Part shown: piece after piece, positions 13,090 to 25,200 of the stretch
How the letters are laid out: every line of letters begins with the position of its first letter
Numbering within the stretch: position 1 is the stretch's first letter
Assembly (NCBI GenBank): GCA_022497155.1
Contig: MU385710.1
Coordinates: 992,001-1,056,000 of the forward strand
Direction: 5' to 3'
Origin: Whalleya microplaca
Taxonomy: Eukaryota; Ascomycota; Sordariomycetes; Xylariales; Xylariaceae
DNA: 64,000 bases
Position numbers and translations under genes: made by a program
Notes under the pieces: model-generated
Database searches by the model: none
The model's input: the letters and a program-made list of their open reading frames with translations, nothing else
Told to the model about the DNA's origin: nothing

Positions 13090-16000
13090 AAAATTATATA
13101 AATAAAAAAGGTTATTTATTATTTATTCGGAAATAACGTTTACGTTATTTATAATAATAAAAAATTTATAATTTTTTATAATATTTTTTTATTTTATTTA
13201 TATTCCTTTATTTCTATATTTTACTAATATTTTATTAGTTATATAATTGCTATATAAATATAACTTTTGCTTTTTTTTTATATTAATTTTTTTAAACTTA
13301 TTATTCGTTTTTATATTACTATAATTTTTTTTAAAATAATTTACTACTTTAATATTTTTTAAGTTTTTAAACGGTTCTTATATTAAGGCCGTATAACCTA
13401 CCCATTTTACTAATACTTATTTAGTTTTTTCTCGCCCCTTTTACTTAATAATTACTTAAATAATTTCCTTTATTTACTACTTTATTTCTTTTTTTCCTTT
13501 TTTATTAACTATAAAAAAAAGTTATATATTTTTATTTTTTTAAAAAAGTAAAAGATTATTTTTTACGCGGCAAATAAACTTAATATAAAACCGGTTATAT
13601 ATTTCTTTCGGTATATTTAATTTTATAATTTAGGAGCTAATAACGCGCGTTATTTTATATTTAATATATAATTATACTAATTTTTATAAAAGTTAAAATA
13701 TAAAGATATTTTTAAGCGTTAATTATACTTTATTTTTTATTCGGAATTACTTTATAAAAAATTGCCGCTCGTTAACTATATTTTTTTATTATTATTATAT
13801 AATTATTATTACGGCTTATATAAATTTTATCGCTTTTTTTAAACGCTAAATAAAAGCTTCTGCCTATACGTATAATTCGGAAATAAGTCCTAAAATATAT
13901 TCCATTATTAAAATAAGTTTTACGTAATATTTATAAAGTATAAAAAAAAGATTTAATTTTATTATTATAATATTTTGGTTATTAATTATAAATATCGCTC
14001 CCGGTAGTAATAAATTTTATTTAAATTAAACGTATAATATAAACGCTCGAAAATATACTAATACCTTTTAATTTGTTTATTTAATAATTTTATCGGTTTC
14101 TAGGTAAAACGTAATTAATAAGCGCTATTCGATTTCTATTAATAAATAAAGCTATTTTTAAAACCGCCTTATTTAATTAAATCTTTTATTATTAATTATA
14201 ATATAAAAAAAATTATAATATTTTTAATAATAATTTATAAACTATTCGGTATATATTTTTATTTTTATCGAAATTATAACCTTTAATATAACTTGCTTTT
14301 TTAATTAATTAAAAATTACTATTATAAAAATAAGGTTTTATTTAGAAATAGCTAATAAGTTAATTATAAAATTAATAAATAGCTTATTATAAAATCGATT
14401 TAAAATAAATAATAGTTTTAAAAGCTCTTTTTTTAGTTACGTTATACCGTTTTTTTTTATAAATATCGCAATTTCTATAAAAGCGTTTTATAAACGCCGA
14501 TATTTTAAGCTAATAAAACGTTTTTAAAAATATTATTAATATATTTTCCCTTTCCGGGTGCCTTATTAAATATAAGTTATAAATATTCTATATTAAAATA
14601 ATATAAAATAGCTTTTAATTAAAGATCTAAATATATTTATAAAAACGTAATTAATTTTTATTGTTAATATTATATTCCGATAATAATACTTTTACGTTTA
14701 AATCTTTAAGAAACGCTCGGTTTTTTTAAGTTACCGCCTTTATCGCTCGCGCGTAACTCGGGTTTTTCGTTACCCTTATATTTTATAATAATTACAAATT
14801 CTTATATTCGAAAATTTCCTTACCTTCCGGGATATTTTATTTATATAACTAAATATATTTTATTTTAATAATCCCCGCTTATTTATATTTTTTAAATTAT
14901 ATATAAAATAATTATTTCTTTTATAATAGTTAAAATTCCTGTCCTTTATACCTTTTATTTTATATTTTTTATAACAGGTTTTATTTGCGCTATAAAAAAA
15001 CGTTAGGTTTAATACTTAAACGCTTAACGCGAAATTCCAATCGGAAATTAAAACATATTAATTCCTTTAACTAATATACTTATCGTTCGGAAAATCTTTT
15101 AAAAGTTATAAAATATTTTAGATTTTTATAGTTAAATAAAATTATAAATATTAAAATTACGTTTTATAACTTTACGTTTTATATTTATAAATAACTTATA
15201 ATTACTAATAGCTTTTTATTATAGATTTTATAATTAACTTTTACCGGAATTAAATGCCTAAAATAATAAGCTATAAATAATAAAATCTTTCGCTTATTAC
15301 GTTACGATAGGCACTTTTTATAAGCTTATCCCGAATAGTTTATTTCGACTACTATTTTTTATTCGGGATTTTATTATATTAAAGCCGGTTTTTTTAAAAA
15401 CGCTTATTTAAAATTCTCAAACGTTAGATTTTCCGAAAGCTTTTATTAAAATAGTACCTCCTTTTTTATAAATGCCGATAAAAAAGTAATAAAATCTATA
15501 TAATTCTTAATAAAATCCTAGTAAAAATTCGCAAATTTTAAAAAACTACAGATTTTTTTAAGCGTTTTAAAAAGCTTTTATTTTTTAATTACCTATATTT
15601 TAGCCGGATTTATATAAACTTTTTTTTTTATTTCGATAATAAATCCTAAATATTTTATAATAATTATTATAAACTTATATTTATTTATATCTAAATTTAA
15701 GCCTGCTATTTTTAAATATTTTAATACTTTTTTTATTTTATTAATATAATTTTTTTTTATTTCAAAAGAATAAATTAATATATTATTTATATATATTAAA
15801 TAAAAAATATCTAGGTATTTTTTTAACGTACCGTTTATATAATATTAAAATATTATAGAAGTATTTATTAGGCCGAAAAAAATTATAAACTATTTAAATA
15901 ATTTAAAGCGGGTATAAAAAGCCGTTTTTTATTTATTTTCCTCCCTAATTTTAATTTTATAAAAAGCCGACCTAATATTTACTTTAAAAAACTATTTTAT

Positions 16001-16900
16001 TCCCGAAAAAGTTTTAAGCGTTTTTTATATAAATAAAAACGGGTATTAATCCTATTAAGTAATATTATTTAATATTTTATAATTATAATAAAAATAAAAT
16101 TTGCTATTCGGTTTTCGGATAAAAAATATAAAGGCTTTTATAAACAAATTACTCGCATAAATATACCCTTTATTTAATAGTTTAATTAATATTTTTTATA
16201 ACGTTAATAATTTTTCCCGGGATATATTATATAATAGCTTTTAAAAAGCAAATAACTTTCTGCTTATTTTATTACGGTTTAAGTTAATTTTATAATCGGC
16301 TTTTATACGGTATAACGGAAGATTTTTGCCTTTTTTTTTTTCGAATAACTACTTCTAGCCTTTTAATTAAAAAAAGAAATTCTTTCGAACGTTAGTTTTT
16401 TTTTTAAACGTTAAAACTTTATTAATATTTATTAATATAATAGTAAATATAGCCGTCTATTAAGCTATCACTTATTTTTTTAGCCTTTTTTATTTCCAAG
16501 CTTTTTTTATTTCTCTTATAAAATATATTATATTAATATAAAACGCTTCCCGAGTTTCGCAAACTTTTATAATTTTTAAAAAATATCCTTTTTTTTATAC
16601 TTTTAGATTTCCGGTAACTCTTATATATAATATATATTTATATATTATATATATTACCCGGTTACGCTTTATCTAAAACTTCTCTAATATTATAAAATAA
16701 TTTAAATCTAATATAATATATATAAATATCTTTAATTTATATTTATTAAAATTAGCCTTTATATAAGTTATTTTGCAAATTATACCCGAAACGTTTAATC
16801 CCTTTTTATAAATAGCTTTTTTTACCGTTTTTCCCGGATAAATATATATAATAACTTTAAGCATTTTATTATATCTTTATTAATAATAATATAATATTTA
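13090..16900 (-). pseudogene. pol relic of Gypsy copy 2
   Basis: On the minus strand the same order as copy 1 can be followed: protease-like stretch (16673-16864, ending near DLNYFIILEKF), RT (around 15,400-16,050, with YINNIL in place of YxDDIL near 15,790), integrase (around 13,850-14,420) and chromodomain-like tail (about 13,300-13,500). All frames are broken. Boundaries are approximate, taken by mirroring copy 1. Confidence 0.8.
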
Positions 16901-18417
16901 TATTTTAAATCTATAAAAATTTTTATATATAGTTATTAATTTAAATATATATCGATTATAAAAAATTTCTTATTTATAAGTTACTCGGTTATATTAATTT
17001 TTTTTGCCGTTATATTAAATTTTTAAGCGTAATTTTATTTAAGAGTTATTTATTTTCCTACTTTTTTAATATTTTTTCGGCTCTATTTTTTTTAAATTTA
17101 TAGCTTATTATTACATTAACTTTAATACAAATAAGTAATTTTATAAAACAATAAATACATTTCTTAAATAGGTAGCTTTTTTTTTTATATCGCAAATATT
17201 TTCCGCGCTTTATTCGAGCGTTTTATTTTTCGTTCGTTACTTATTTAGCCCGTTAGCTTTTTATTAACGCAGCTATACCGGTTATTAATATATCGCCCTT
17301 ATAATTAGTCCTAAAGCGATTAGAAATAAAAGGTAGTAAGCCCGGAAAAAATAATTTATCCGGCGCGATTCTATTTTTTAAACTATTTTTGTTATAATAA
17401 AATAGCGATTTCTTAAATCGGGTTACGATATTTATTACTTAATAAACCTAGTTTTAGTAAATATTCGGTAGCGCTATTAAAATTAATACGTTTTTAAGTT
17501 TATTATTAATTGCTTTTTCGATAAATATAAGCTTTGTTTTATTATTTTATATATTATTTTTTATTTCTATTAATAATTGTTTAAAATTGGTATAAAAAAA
17601 TATAAAAATCTAATTAGCGGATTAATAGCATTTATATAATTTGCCCCCCGCTTTAATAATTTTATTACGGTTTTTATAAATGTTCGATAAATATTAAAAA
17701 AAAAATGCTAGGTTATATATTTTATTAAATCCTTTTATAATATAATATAATTTTATTACGTATTATATATTATTTTCGAGCTGTTTATAAATATTATATT
17801 ACTTATTTTAGTTCTTTTTTATAAATTTTATGTCTTTTTAAAGCTTATATTTTATTAATATCTTTTATATAAAATAGCGGCTATGTTTGCCCCCAAACTT
17901 CTCGGGCTATAATAATAGCTTATGTTTAAGTATCGGAACTATAATAATTACTAGGGCAGGTATTAAAAATATTTAAAGGTTTCCTAGCTAAGGGTTTCTT
18001 AGCTAAAAGTTTATATCTATTTAGGCTAACTATTCTTAGGGTTTTTAAAAATCCCGAGAGTCTTATACGGAAATACCTTTTATTATATTCGCGTTTTATA
18101 TAATTAATAAGTTAAGATTTTTTTATAATTATATTTTTAAAACTGCCTAACGTTATAATAGTTTGTTTTATTATTTTTTTAGTTTTTATTTATAAACTGC
18201 TCGTTTTAGTCGTTATTTTTCCGAATTATTTTTTAATACCGCTTTTAATATTATGTATATTTACTTAAGGCAGGTATAAATCTAATAAACCTAAATATTT
18301 AATGTTTTTATATATCTCGCTAACGGTATTTCCGGATTATTAGGGGACTATTTTAAAGCTTTTCTTAATATTTTAATTTGCTTTAACGTAACTCGGGGAT
18401 TAGTAAGTTAGAAAATA

Positions 18418-18605
18418 TATAAAAGGCTGTTATGCTAAAATATAATTTTATAATATTAAATAAGTGTTTATTTTTTAACTAAAGAAAAAAAAATCAAGAA
18501 GGTATATCGACATAGCTCGAAAGTATTTATATTAACTCTCGAAAGCTATATTGCTATATCGGCTTATAATCACCGATATTCCCTATTACGGCATAGCCCA
18601 TTATA
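18418..18605 (-). repeat. 5' LTR of Gypsy copy 2
   Basis: It is 188 bp, 3 bp shorter than the other LTRs because of a small deletion in an A-rich run near 18,485-18,500. On the plus strand it ends GCATAGCCCATTATA and is followed at once by the target-site copy GTTAA. Confidence 0.92.
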
Positions 18606-18610
18606 GTTAA

Positions 18611-19880
18611 AGCTTTATAGAAGGTTTATTATATATTAATATAATAAAAAAAGGCATTTAAATAGCCGATAAACCTATTATATTAGGTTTAAATATAGCT
18701 TAATAATAAGGAATTTAAGTAATTAATTTAAGGGGTTATAAAAGTTAAAAAGCGTTAAAAAAACTAAAAAGCGTTAAAAAAGCTTATGGTTATAAATATA
18801 TAGTTATATATATAATATTAAAGACTAATATAATTTAATATATAATTATATATATAATAATTAAATTTAAGCTTAAAATTATATAGCTCGAAATTATATA
18901 AATTGAAATTTTAAGAAATTGGTATAATATTTAATATTATATATAATTATGTATATAACTTTTTTATATAATGCGTAATTGCGTATATCAAATATACCTT
19001 TTATTACTACTAATAAAATTTTAACTCTTCCCTCCCGATTGTTAATAAATATTATACGTAATTATATATATTAAATATACCCTTTATTATTGCTAATAAA
19101 ATTTAAGCTTTTCTTTCCCAATTATTAATAAACTTTTAATTTTTCCCGCTTATTACTAATAATATTTTAATTCCTAACGTACTTTTTTTTTTAAAATCGA
19201 TAGTTATTTATTTATATACGTAAAGATCCGCTATATTCTTTCTATAAAAGACTAATATAATAAAGCCCGATTTATAAGATATTTGTGACAAAAAAATTAA
19301 ATCCGTTTCGACGGGCCGTTAGGATATAAGTCTGCTATAAGCGGATTGTTAAAAAATCTATCTTAACGGGCCGTTAGTATCTATTTAAATAGTTTAAGGA
19401 GGATATTTAATAAGCCTGGTTATTATTAGCGTAAATTATTTACCGCCGGGCATTTTTAATACTAAAATTCTTTTAAATTTGAAGCCGAATTAGTAGTTAT
19501 CCGTAAATATATTAAAAAAGCGGCTAAAAGTAAGCCGGAAAAAATACATATAAATTAATATCTCAAATAAAATCGAGATCGATTTAAAGCTGTAAAATTT
19601 AAAGCCGAATTAGCAATTATTTATAATAAAATATATAAATTAACGCGCCGATAAAAGTAACAAACGGAAAACTATAGTTATATTAGTAAAATAGCGGTAA
19701 AAAAAAAGCTTATAAAATTTTAAAATTATTAAAAATATTATTTAAGGTTATATTAAAATAGCTTTAATTCTAATTACTATAAAAAGAGGTTATAAATAAA
19801 AAAGTTAAGGAATTTTAATATAACGTAATATATAAATATATTATGCGTAGATATACGCCCTTAATCTCCATATTAAATAG
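18611..19880. other. degraded AT-rich sequence with short direct repeats
   Basis: No gene is readable. An imperfect tandem duplication of about 83 bp spans roughly 18972-19137 (two copies of a segment with AAATATACC and CTAATAAAATTT). ACGGGCCGTTAG occurs at 19311-19322 and 19366-19377. A 26-bp segment containing AAGCCGAATTAG occurs at 19475-19500 and 19595-19620, differing only by transitions. This looks like further RIP-damaged repeat of unknown family, ending at the island border near 19,880. Confidence 0.6.
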
Positions 19881-21197
19881 CCGCGAAGCGCGGGTAGGGT
19901 ATAAAGGGTATAATGTCCTGAAGTCGCGGGAAGCTAAATAAGTGGAACGAACAGGTGCTCCGTTAACGAAGCCCGTATGTATGTCCTACCTACTCACTCA
20001 CGAGGTCACGAGGTAGGTGCTGTGTCTATGTACACATGTATGTAAGTGGATTCAACTACTAAGGTTCGTTCCTACATGCATATGTAAATATATAGATGGT
20101 AGCTCTCCCGTTCCGCCCAGCGGCTCTCCATCGGTCAGTATATAGATACCTACCTATAGCAATGCCGATCAATCGCACGACTGGGAAAAGGAGCATGTAT
20201 ATGAAAACGTAGGGTCTGTCGATCACCCAAGTGGCATCAATTGATACGTGTACTACCTAATAGAGCAAATACGCTGGCCTGTGATACGTTTAGGTGCGTA
20301 CGCGGAATAGACTAGTGCGGAACGGAAGATGAGGTTTGCTACATCTCGACTCTATTTAGTGGTCCTCCCATCGGATCTCAGCCGCTCGGGTTCCATGGGG
20401 GGTGGAAGGGATGGTGTCACAAAGGGGGAGGGTAGGGCTTAGGGGTGTCGTTACCTACATAAGGCGCGCACACATCTGGTAATTCTTGAAACGAACTCTG
20501 GTCTGAACCACAGAACGCATCTGAACTACAAAATGCATACGAGGATGTCAGCACGTCCGGAGATGAGAAGCTTGAAGATTGTGACTAATACGAGATGACA
20601 TAGTGTTTCACCTGTGTGGCATATATGATAAGTAATTTAGTTCGCCATTATGTATTAGAGAACTAATAATCATGATGGTGGTAAGAAATGTACGTCAGCA
20701 TTCGAGTACTCATTCTTCCTAACGAGCCCCCAAATGCAAACGTAGGCGTGATCCACAACAGCCCTTCGCCGCGAACCCCCAACCCGTATCTATGTAGGCA
20801 TGAACTCTTAAAGGAGCACCCCTTCCCGCCGATTCGTATATTATGCCAGATGTCCCATTCCCCGTCCCTCCCCGTTTATCGTTCGATAAAAACTGCAGCA
20901 ATATAGTCGCCACATGGTGTAATATGTACAGAAAAATAGTCGGACGTCGGAGGCGTCGTGATGATAATAATAATAAATGTTAGGAAATATGTAGCAAAGT
21001 GGGTATCAAAAAAGCCTGCCGCCGTTATAAAAATATAAATATAAATCCCCGTCCCGTAAAGGTAATAATCTCCGTTCCATGCCACCGAAAATTGTGCTTA
21101 CTATTAGTCCGATCCAATCCCGAAGACGCCGTAAGTGAAGAAGAGAAATTGCCAGTGGCTGCCTAACCAAGCATAGGTCGCAACGCGTACCCACGAT
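19881..21197. other. intergenic, no gene recognised
   Basis: Ordinary base composition. Short open frames exist, but none shows a known motif or a plausible gene structure. It includes GTATGT/TACCTAC-type simple motifs between about 19,975 and 20,150. Confidence 0.6.
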
Positions 21198-22262
21198 TTA
21201 TGAGAGCCAACGGGCCATAGTCATGAAGACCAACGAAAGGAGAAGCAAAGAGGGCGCCTGGGCAATCGGTCCCGCAGCGCCCTCTGTGGCCGCGGGAAGC
21301 GTCGCATTGACGAAATCCGCACCACAGGCCGAGTCGATTTTCTCTGCGGCCGCCACGTACGAATTCGCTACGTACTTCGTTCGATCGGCCGCGGCCGCCT
21401 GGTAGATGTTCATCGTCTCGCGGGTGCACGAGTCGCAAGAGGGGACGGCACTCTGGGGGAGCGACGAGTTGAGCGGTAAGTAGTAGAGATAGACGTTTGA
21501 GGAGGTCGTGAGGTTCGTGACCGCGTTGGCGAAACAGTATGCTGAGGTGTCTGGATTCGATAGACACGTCGCACTATATATCTCCGCGTACGCCCGCATC
21601 CCCTTGTAGGTCTGGACGACGAGCGAGTTCTGTTTCTCGAAATCCTGCCCACAGTTCTCATCTGAAGTGAGTGTCTTTGCCAGGTTGTTGAAGTAATTAG
21701 TGCAAGACGTCTTATCAGCGCGACATGCTGTCTCGAGGACCTGCGTTATTTTGACTAGAGATTTCTGAGCTTGGAAGAACGAATTGGAGTTCTAATACTT
21801 GGTTAATCATATAATTCAGCAGGTCCTTGTGATCATTCTACTAGCCTTCAAAAGTAACGAAATAGGATAACAGGATTGAAACGTCGAGTTCTTCAATAGA
21901 CTGCTGAGAAACGCCGGACATGAACCACCTCCATCGTCACCAGAGAAGTTTGCTGCTAACGCGCCGTCGAATGGGCTTGGAAGGGGACCATCAGCCACGG
22001 ATGTTGTAGTAGGCACGGTTGTAGCAGTCGAGACACCGACTTCGTATGTTGTCGTGGAGCTACCAGCAGAATCCGTCTCTGCCCGTCTGTGAAGGAGTTG
22101 ACGATGCTCCTCTTCGGACATGATCTGCCAGCGACCGTTGAGGAAAACCGGTATTCGTGTATCGATCAGCAACTGTGTCTCGGCCGCCCGTGGGGGATGA
22201 TCGAGTGAAATAGCAGTAGTGAGGGAGATCCAACAGGAAATGATCAGGAAGATCACTGCCAT
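21198..22262 (-). CDS. secreted GPI-anchored DUF7729-type protein
   Basis: A fungal cell-surface family of unknown function. The model has two exons, 22262-21846 and 21791-21198, giving 336 aa. The start chosen (22262) opens a clear signal peptide, MAVIFLIISCWISLTTAIS. An upstream in-frame ATG at 22400 would add 46 residues. A variable Ser/Thr-rich part follows, then the conserved Cys-rich block: GDDGGGSCPAFLSSLL, SCYPISLLLK, NSNSFFQAQKSL, NPDTSAYCFANAVTNLT and SCDSCTRETMNIYQAA. The C-terminus is a hydrophobic tail, SLLLLSLVFMTMARWLS, typical of GPI-anchor signals. Both exons are open and in frame only if the 54-bp intron uses a GC donor (AAG|GCTAGT) and the acceptor ATTAG|AAC. The only nearby GT donor would break the frame. 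Family membership is from recognised sequence. The function is unknown. Confidence 0.8.
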
Positions 22263-25200
22263 ATGTATCCTAGACCTGTGGTGGTGTGAAACAGCAGGGT
22301 TAGATGAACCACCCCGGCTGCGCAACGCCCACTGCGGCGAAGAGCACCAACTGGATGGGATCATCATGGCACCGACGCAGGTAACCGATCTGCGAAACAT
22401 TCAGACATTACTTCGTGATGCAGGAGAGTCTATGTCTGGATTAGTTGGAAGTGTGGCGATCCAACATCTACTGAGATAACTATTTGTATCTCTAAGTTAG
22501 ATACAAGCAAATGGCAACCGTTTTCCGTCTTTTGTCTTATGTAGTTGTATCCAGAAGCTCGGACCCAAGCTTGGCTTCTGGTATCGTCCTGTTGTTGTCC
22601 TGTGTCCCAGCGGACTGTGGAAGGATGGGGCCCTGGATCGATCGGACGATTGGCCAATACAGAGAGGATTGACGGGTAAATGCGCCGAAATAACTAGTAC
22701 AGCTAACAACAACTACTATGTAGAGCGAGAAGTTGATGAGGATGCGGGGGCGATGATGAGGCCAGAGCCGCCGCGGGGAGAATGGATAGATATAGGTATT
22801 AATACGAAAAACCCGCGAGACTCAAGCTTCATGGAAGAAGCGGGAAGGCCTTGTTTCAAAGCACAGCAACTTGCTGGTGGAAGCAACACTAGGGACTTTT
22901 GAATGAATTCATAAACGCGACACTTGTCAGGGCGCTATCATGGCACGGCGGCGTTCCGAGCGTTCCCAATCTTGGATGACTAGGCCGTTAGCTGTCTGCA
23001 AAGCCCCTGAGGCTAGAGTCTAGGCCCGGCGTCTCTCTTGATATGGTTGTAACCAAATCTATACAACGGAGACTTTATTGGTCTACCAACCAACCCAAGG
23101 AGGCAATTGGGGGCTGGCACTGCCCACTTACATATAGTGCCAAATTAAGGTATTCTGCCCGTCGAGATGAACGAATGTATGTAGGGCGACAGAAACGGCC
23201 CCAAATCAGGTAGCAGTGCTTATGTGATATGATAGCGTGAGAAACCATGCCGTTTGATCTATACTGCTGCTGTAGTATAGCCGACTGTCAATTCTAGCCG
23301 CCTGAATACAGGTTAAGGGAAAGAAGTAATACGTGATTAAACTGCCAGATTGCATCGGCATTTCTTGACACGGCGGGAATCTCGATGCTTGCGAAGTCAG
23401 CACAGAACAAAAGAGTGTTGGACTGATTGAGCTAATTTGATATCAGTGCGCGTATCCCATGGCAGGCTTGCCAGGATAATTCGTAGGGTTGGTAGGGTTG
23501 AATCGAGGCTTGGCCCTGCACTGATCCATTCAAGGTCTAGGTTGGCTGGTTGGTTGGTTGGTTGGGTTCGATTCCCAAGAAAGCAAGCATAGGATCCAAG
23601 CTGTGGCTTTCAAAGGTGATAGATGACTGGCAAGTTGTAATCACAGAATCCAACCAACAATTTACAATGCATAACATTACTACTTTGCTACTTTGTAGGC
23701 TTTGCACGTTGTTGTAAACGGATGTCCAACGGAAAGGTCACGGTTTTACATAAGCGGGAAAGAAGTCCCAGCCAGAGGGGAGCCATGGACAAATCAAGGT
23801 GTTCAACTTTAAGATTTTAGTCAGGTACAGCCGCGGGTATCGACCCACCAACCCAGAGATCCTTGGTGCTTGCTCCCTGTACGCAGTAGTCGTGCCTGCT
23901 TAGCAGCTCCGGTCTAGCTTAAAGCGCCCAAGTATGAAGCTATTCGCGGCTGCCAAGCTACGCAGTATGTGTACATATCTAGGTATCTCATGGTGCCTTG
24001 GAAATTAAATTGCCTGCATCGTAAACCGCTAGCTATCCTTTAACTCCACTAGCACATCCTTGATTTATCTAACCATTTCTCGTTTTATTGTAATCCTTTC
24101 AACAACCGTTGCTATTTGCATTGACCGGCGTACCTAGACTATATTATTACGAGGGTGTTTACAGGTGTACCGACGGTATCAGATGCGTCTGTCTGCCTAT
24201 GATATGCCGTACCACCATACACAGGTTATCGATTCCGGTTTGTTCGCCCGGCTGAGCGGCATCGTGTTAGGTGACCTCAAACATTTATGCAAGGTACCAT
24301 CAGGAACTAATTCGAGGCTAAGACATAGCATTTTCAATCCAACTTGTTGGAGCTTCATGTTCCAATAAGCTACTGCCGTTGCCTTCAGCAATCTCAGTAG
24401 GGGGGTTTCCCTCCCTACTAAGGCATATTGCTAATATGATATAGCACGGTCTCACGCGTGACATTGGATTGGATATTCAAGATATATCCAATCGGCAAGT
24501 CAGGTATCTGACTGAGCTGTCTAATAGACCGTCCAACCGACCTAGTACCTATTTGCAGGTTTCATTGGGTGCCTACTTGCAAAGTTCATGCTAGGAAAAG
24601 AACTGAATGGCGTGAGCATAGCAGCTTACACACGAAACATCAGGGAGAAACTCCCAGCCAGTCCATCTGGTTACCTACAGTAGACAGGGGCCTGCTTAGT
24701 GGGGTTTACGTCGTACATATTGGAATTGGCTCTCTGAAATATTGCTTTACAGAAATTACACTTGTAATTTACGGGAGTATCTTGATCATAGATTCAGAAT
24801 ATATCTAGGACTCAGAAACTTGAAGCCATCGTGAGAACGACCACCCCTGCATACCACGCCGAGGATGCCTAGACCGCAGTGATCGACAGATCGCCACCCA
24901 GGCCCAGCCCTGATTGACATTCTGACATTTAAGGTTAATGTTGCAACTCCACAGCATTTATTAATAGACCTCACGATAGCAACTCGAACATGAAGTGGTC
25001 TACGAGACATCATTGGCATGCAATTCTCATTATCACGATGTTTGAGGGGATATTTATTTTCCTTCACACAATTCCCCGTTTCAACTTATCTGGCGATGTC
25101 GTGTTCTATGATACTTTCCACAAGTGTTAATACCAGACATGATGCAGGTCCAGGCTGAACGCCCTGCGTCCTGGACTCCTATGTAGCACTAGGAGGGCCC

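Larger units (their letters stand above)
11138..18605 (-). mobile_element. Ty3/Gypsy chromovirus-type LTR retrotransposon, copy 2 (RIP-inactivated)
   Basis: This is a second full-length copy of the same family, 7,468 bp, in reverse orientation. Its LTRs are 11138-11328 (3' LTR of the element) and 18418-18605 (5' LTR). A perfect target duplication GTTAA lies at 11133-11137 and 18606-18610. The pyrimidine-rich tract just inside 11329-11345 is the complement of the polypurine tract. The minus-strand reading mirrors copy 1, including the RT box YINNILIYS near 15,790. Short surviving open stretches are at 12630-12977 and 16673-16864. It is inactivated by many transition-type stops. Confidence 0.93.
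1..19880. other. AT-rich, RIP-degraded gene-free island
   Basis: This block is overwhelmingly A/T, with stops in all frames. CpA/TpG dinucleotides look depleted and TpA enriched by eye, which is the classic product of repeat-induced point mutation in Pezizomycotina. It contains a 42-bp satellite, two full-length LTR retrotransposons and unidentified degraded sequence. The right border is abrupt: near 19,880 the sequence changes to ordinary composition. No host gene can be read in it. The left edge lies outside the window, so the island may be larger. It may be constitutive heterochromatin, pericentromeric or subtelomeric, but no telomere repeat is visible. Confidence 0.93.

Noticed and set aside
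20688..20906. short open frames around 20.7-21.1 kb on both strands
   Set aside because: No motif, no splice-supported extension and overlapping frames on both strands; most likely chance.
21163..21567. alternative minus-strand frame over the second DUF7729 exon
   Set aside because: The other minus frame (21198-21599) carries the conserved Cys-rich family sequence, so this one is a shadow.
23540..23590. tRNA-like T-arm and B-box (GGGTTCGATTCCC)
   Set aside because: The T-stem/loop pairs well, but there is no matching A-box, anticodon arm or acceptor stem at the right distance, and it sits in a GGTT simple repeat.
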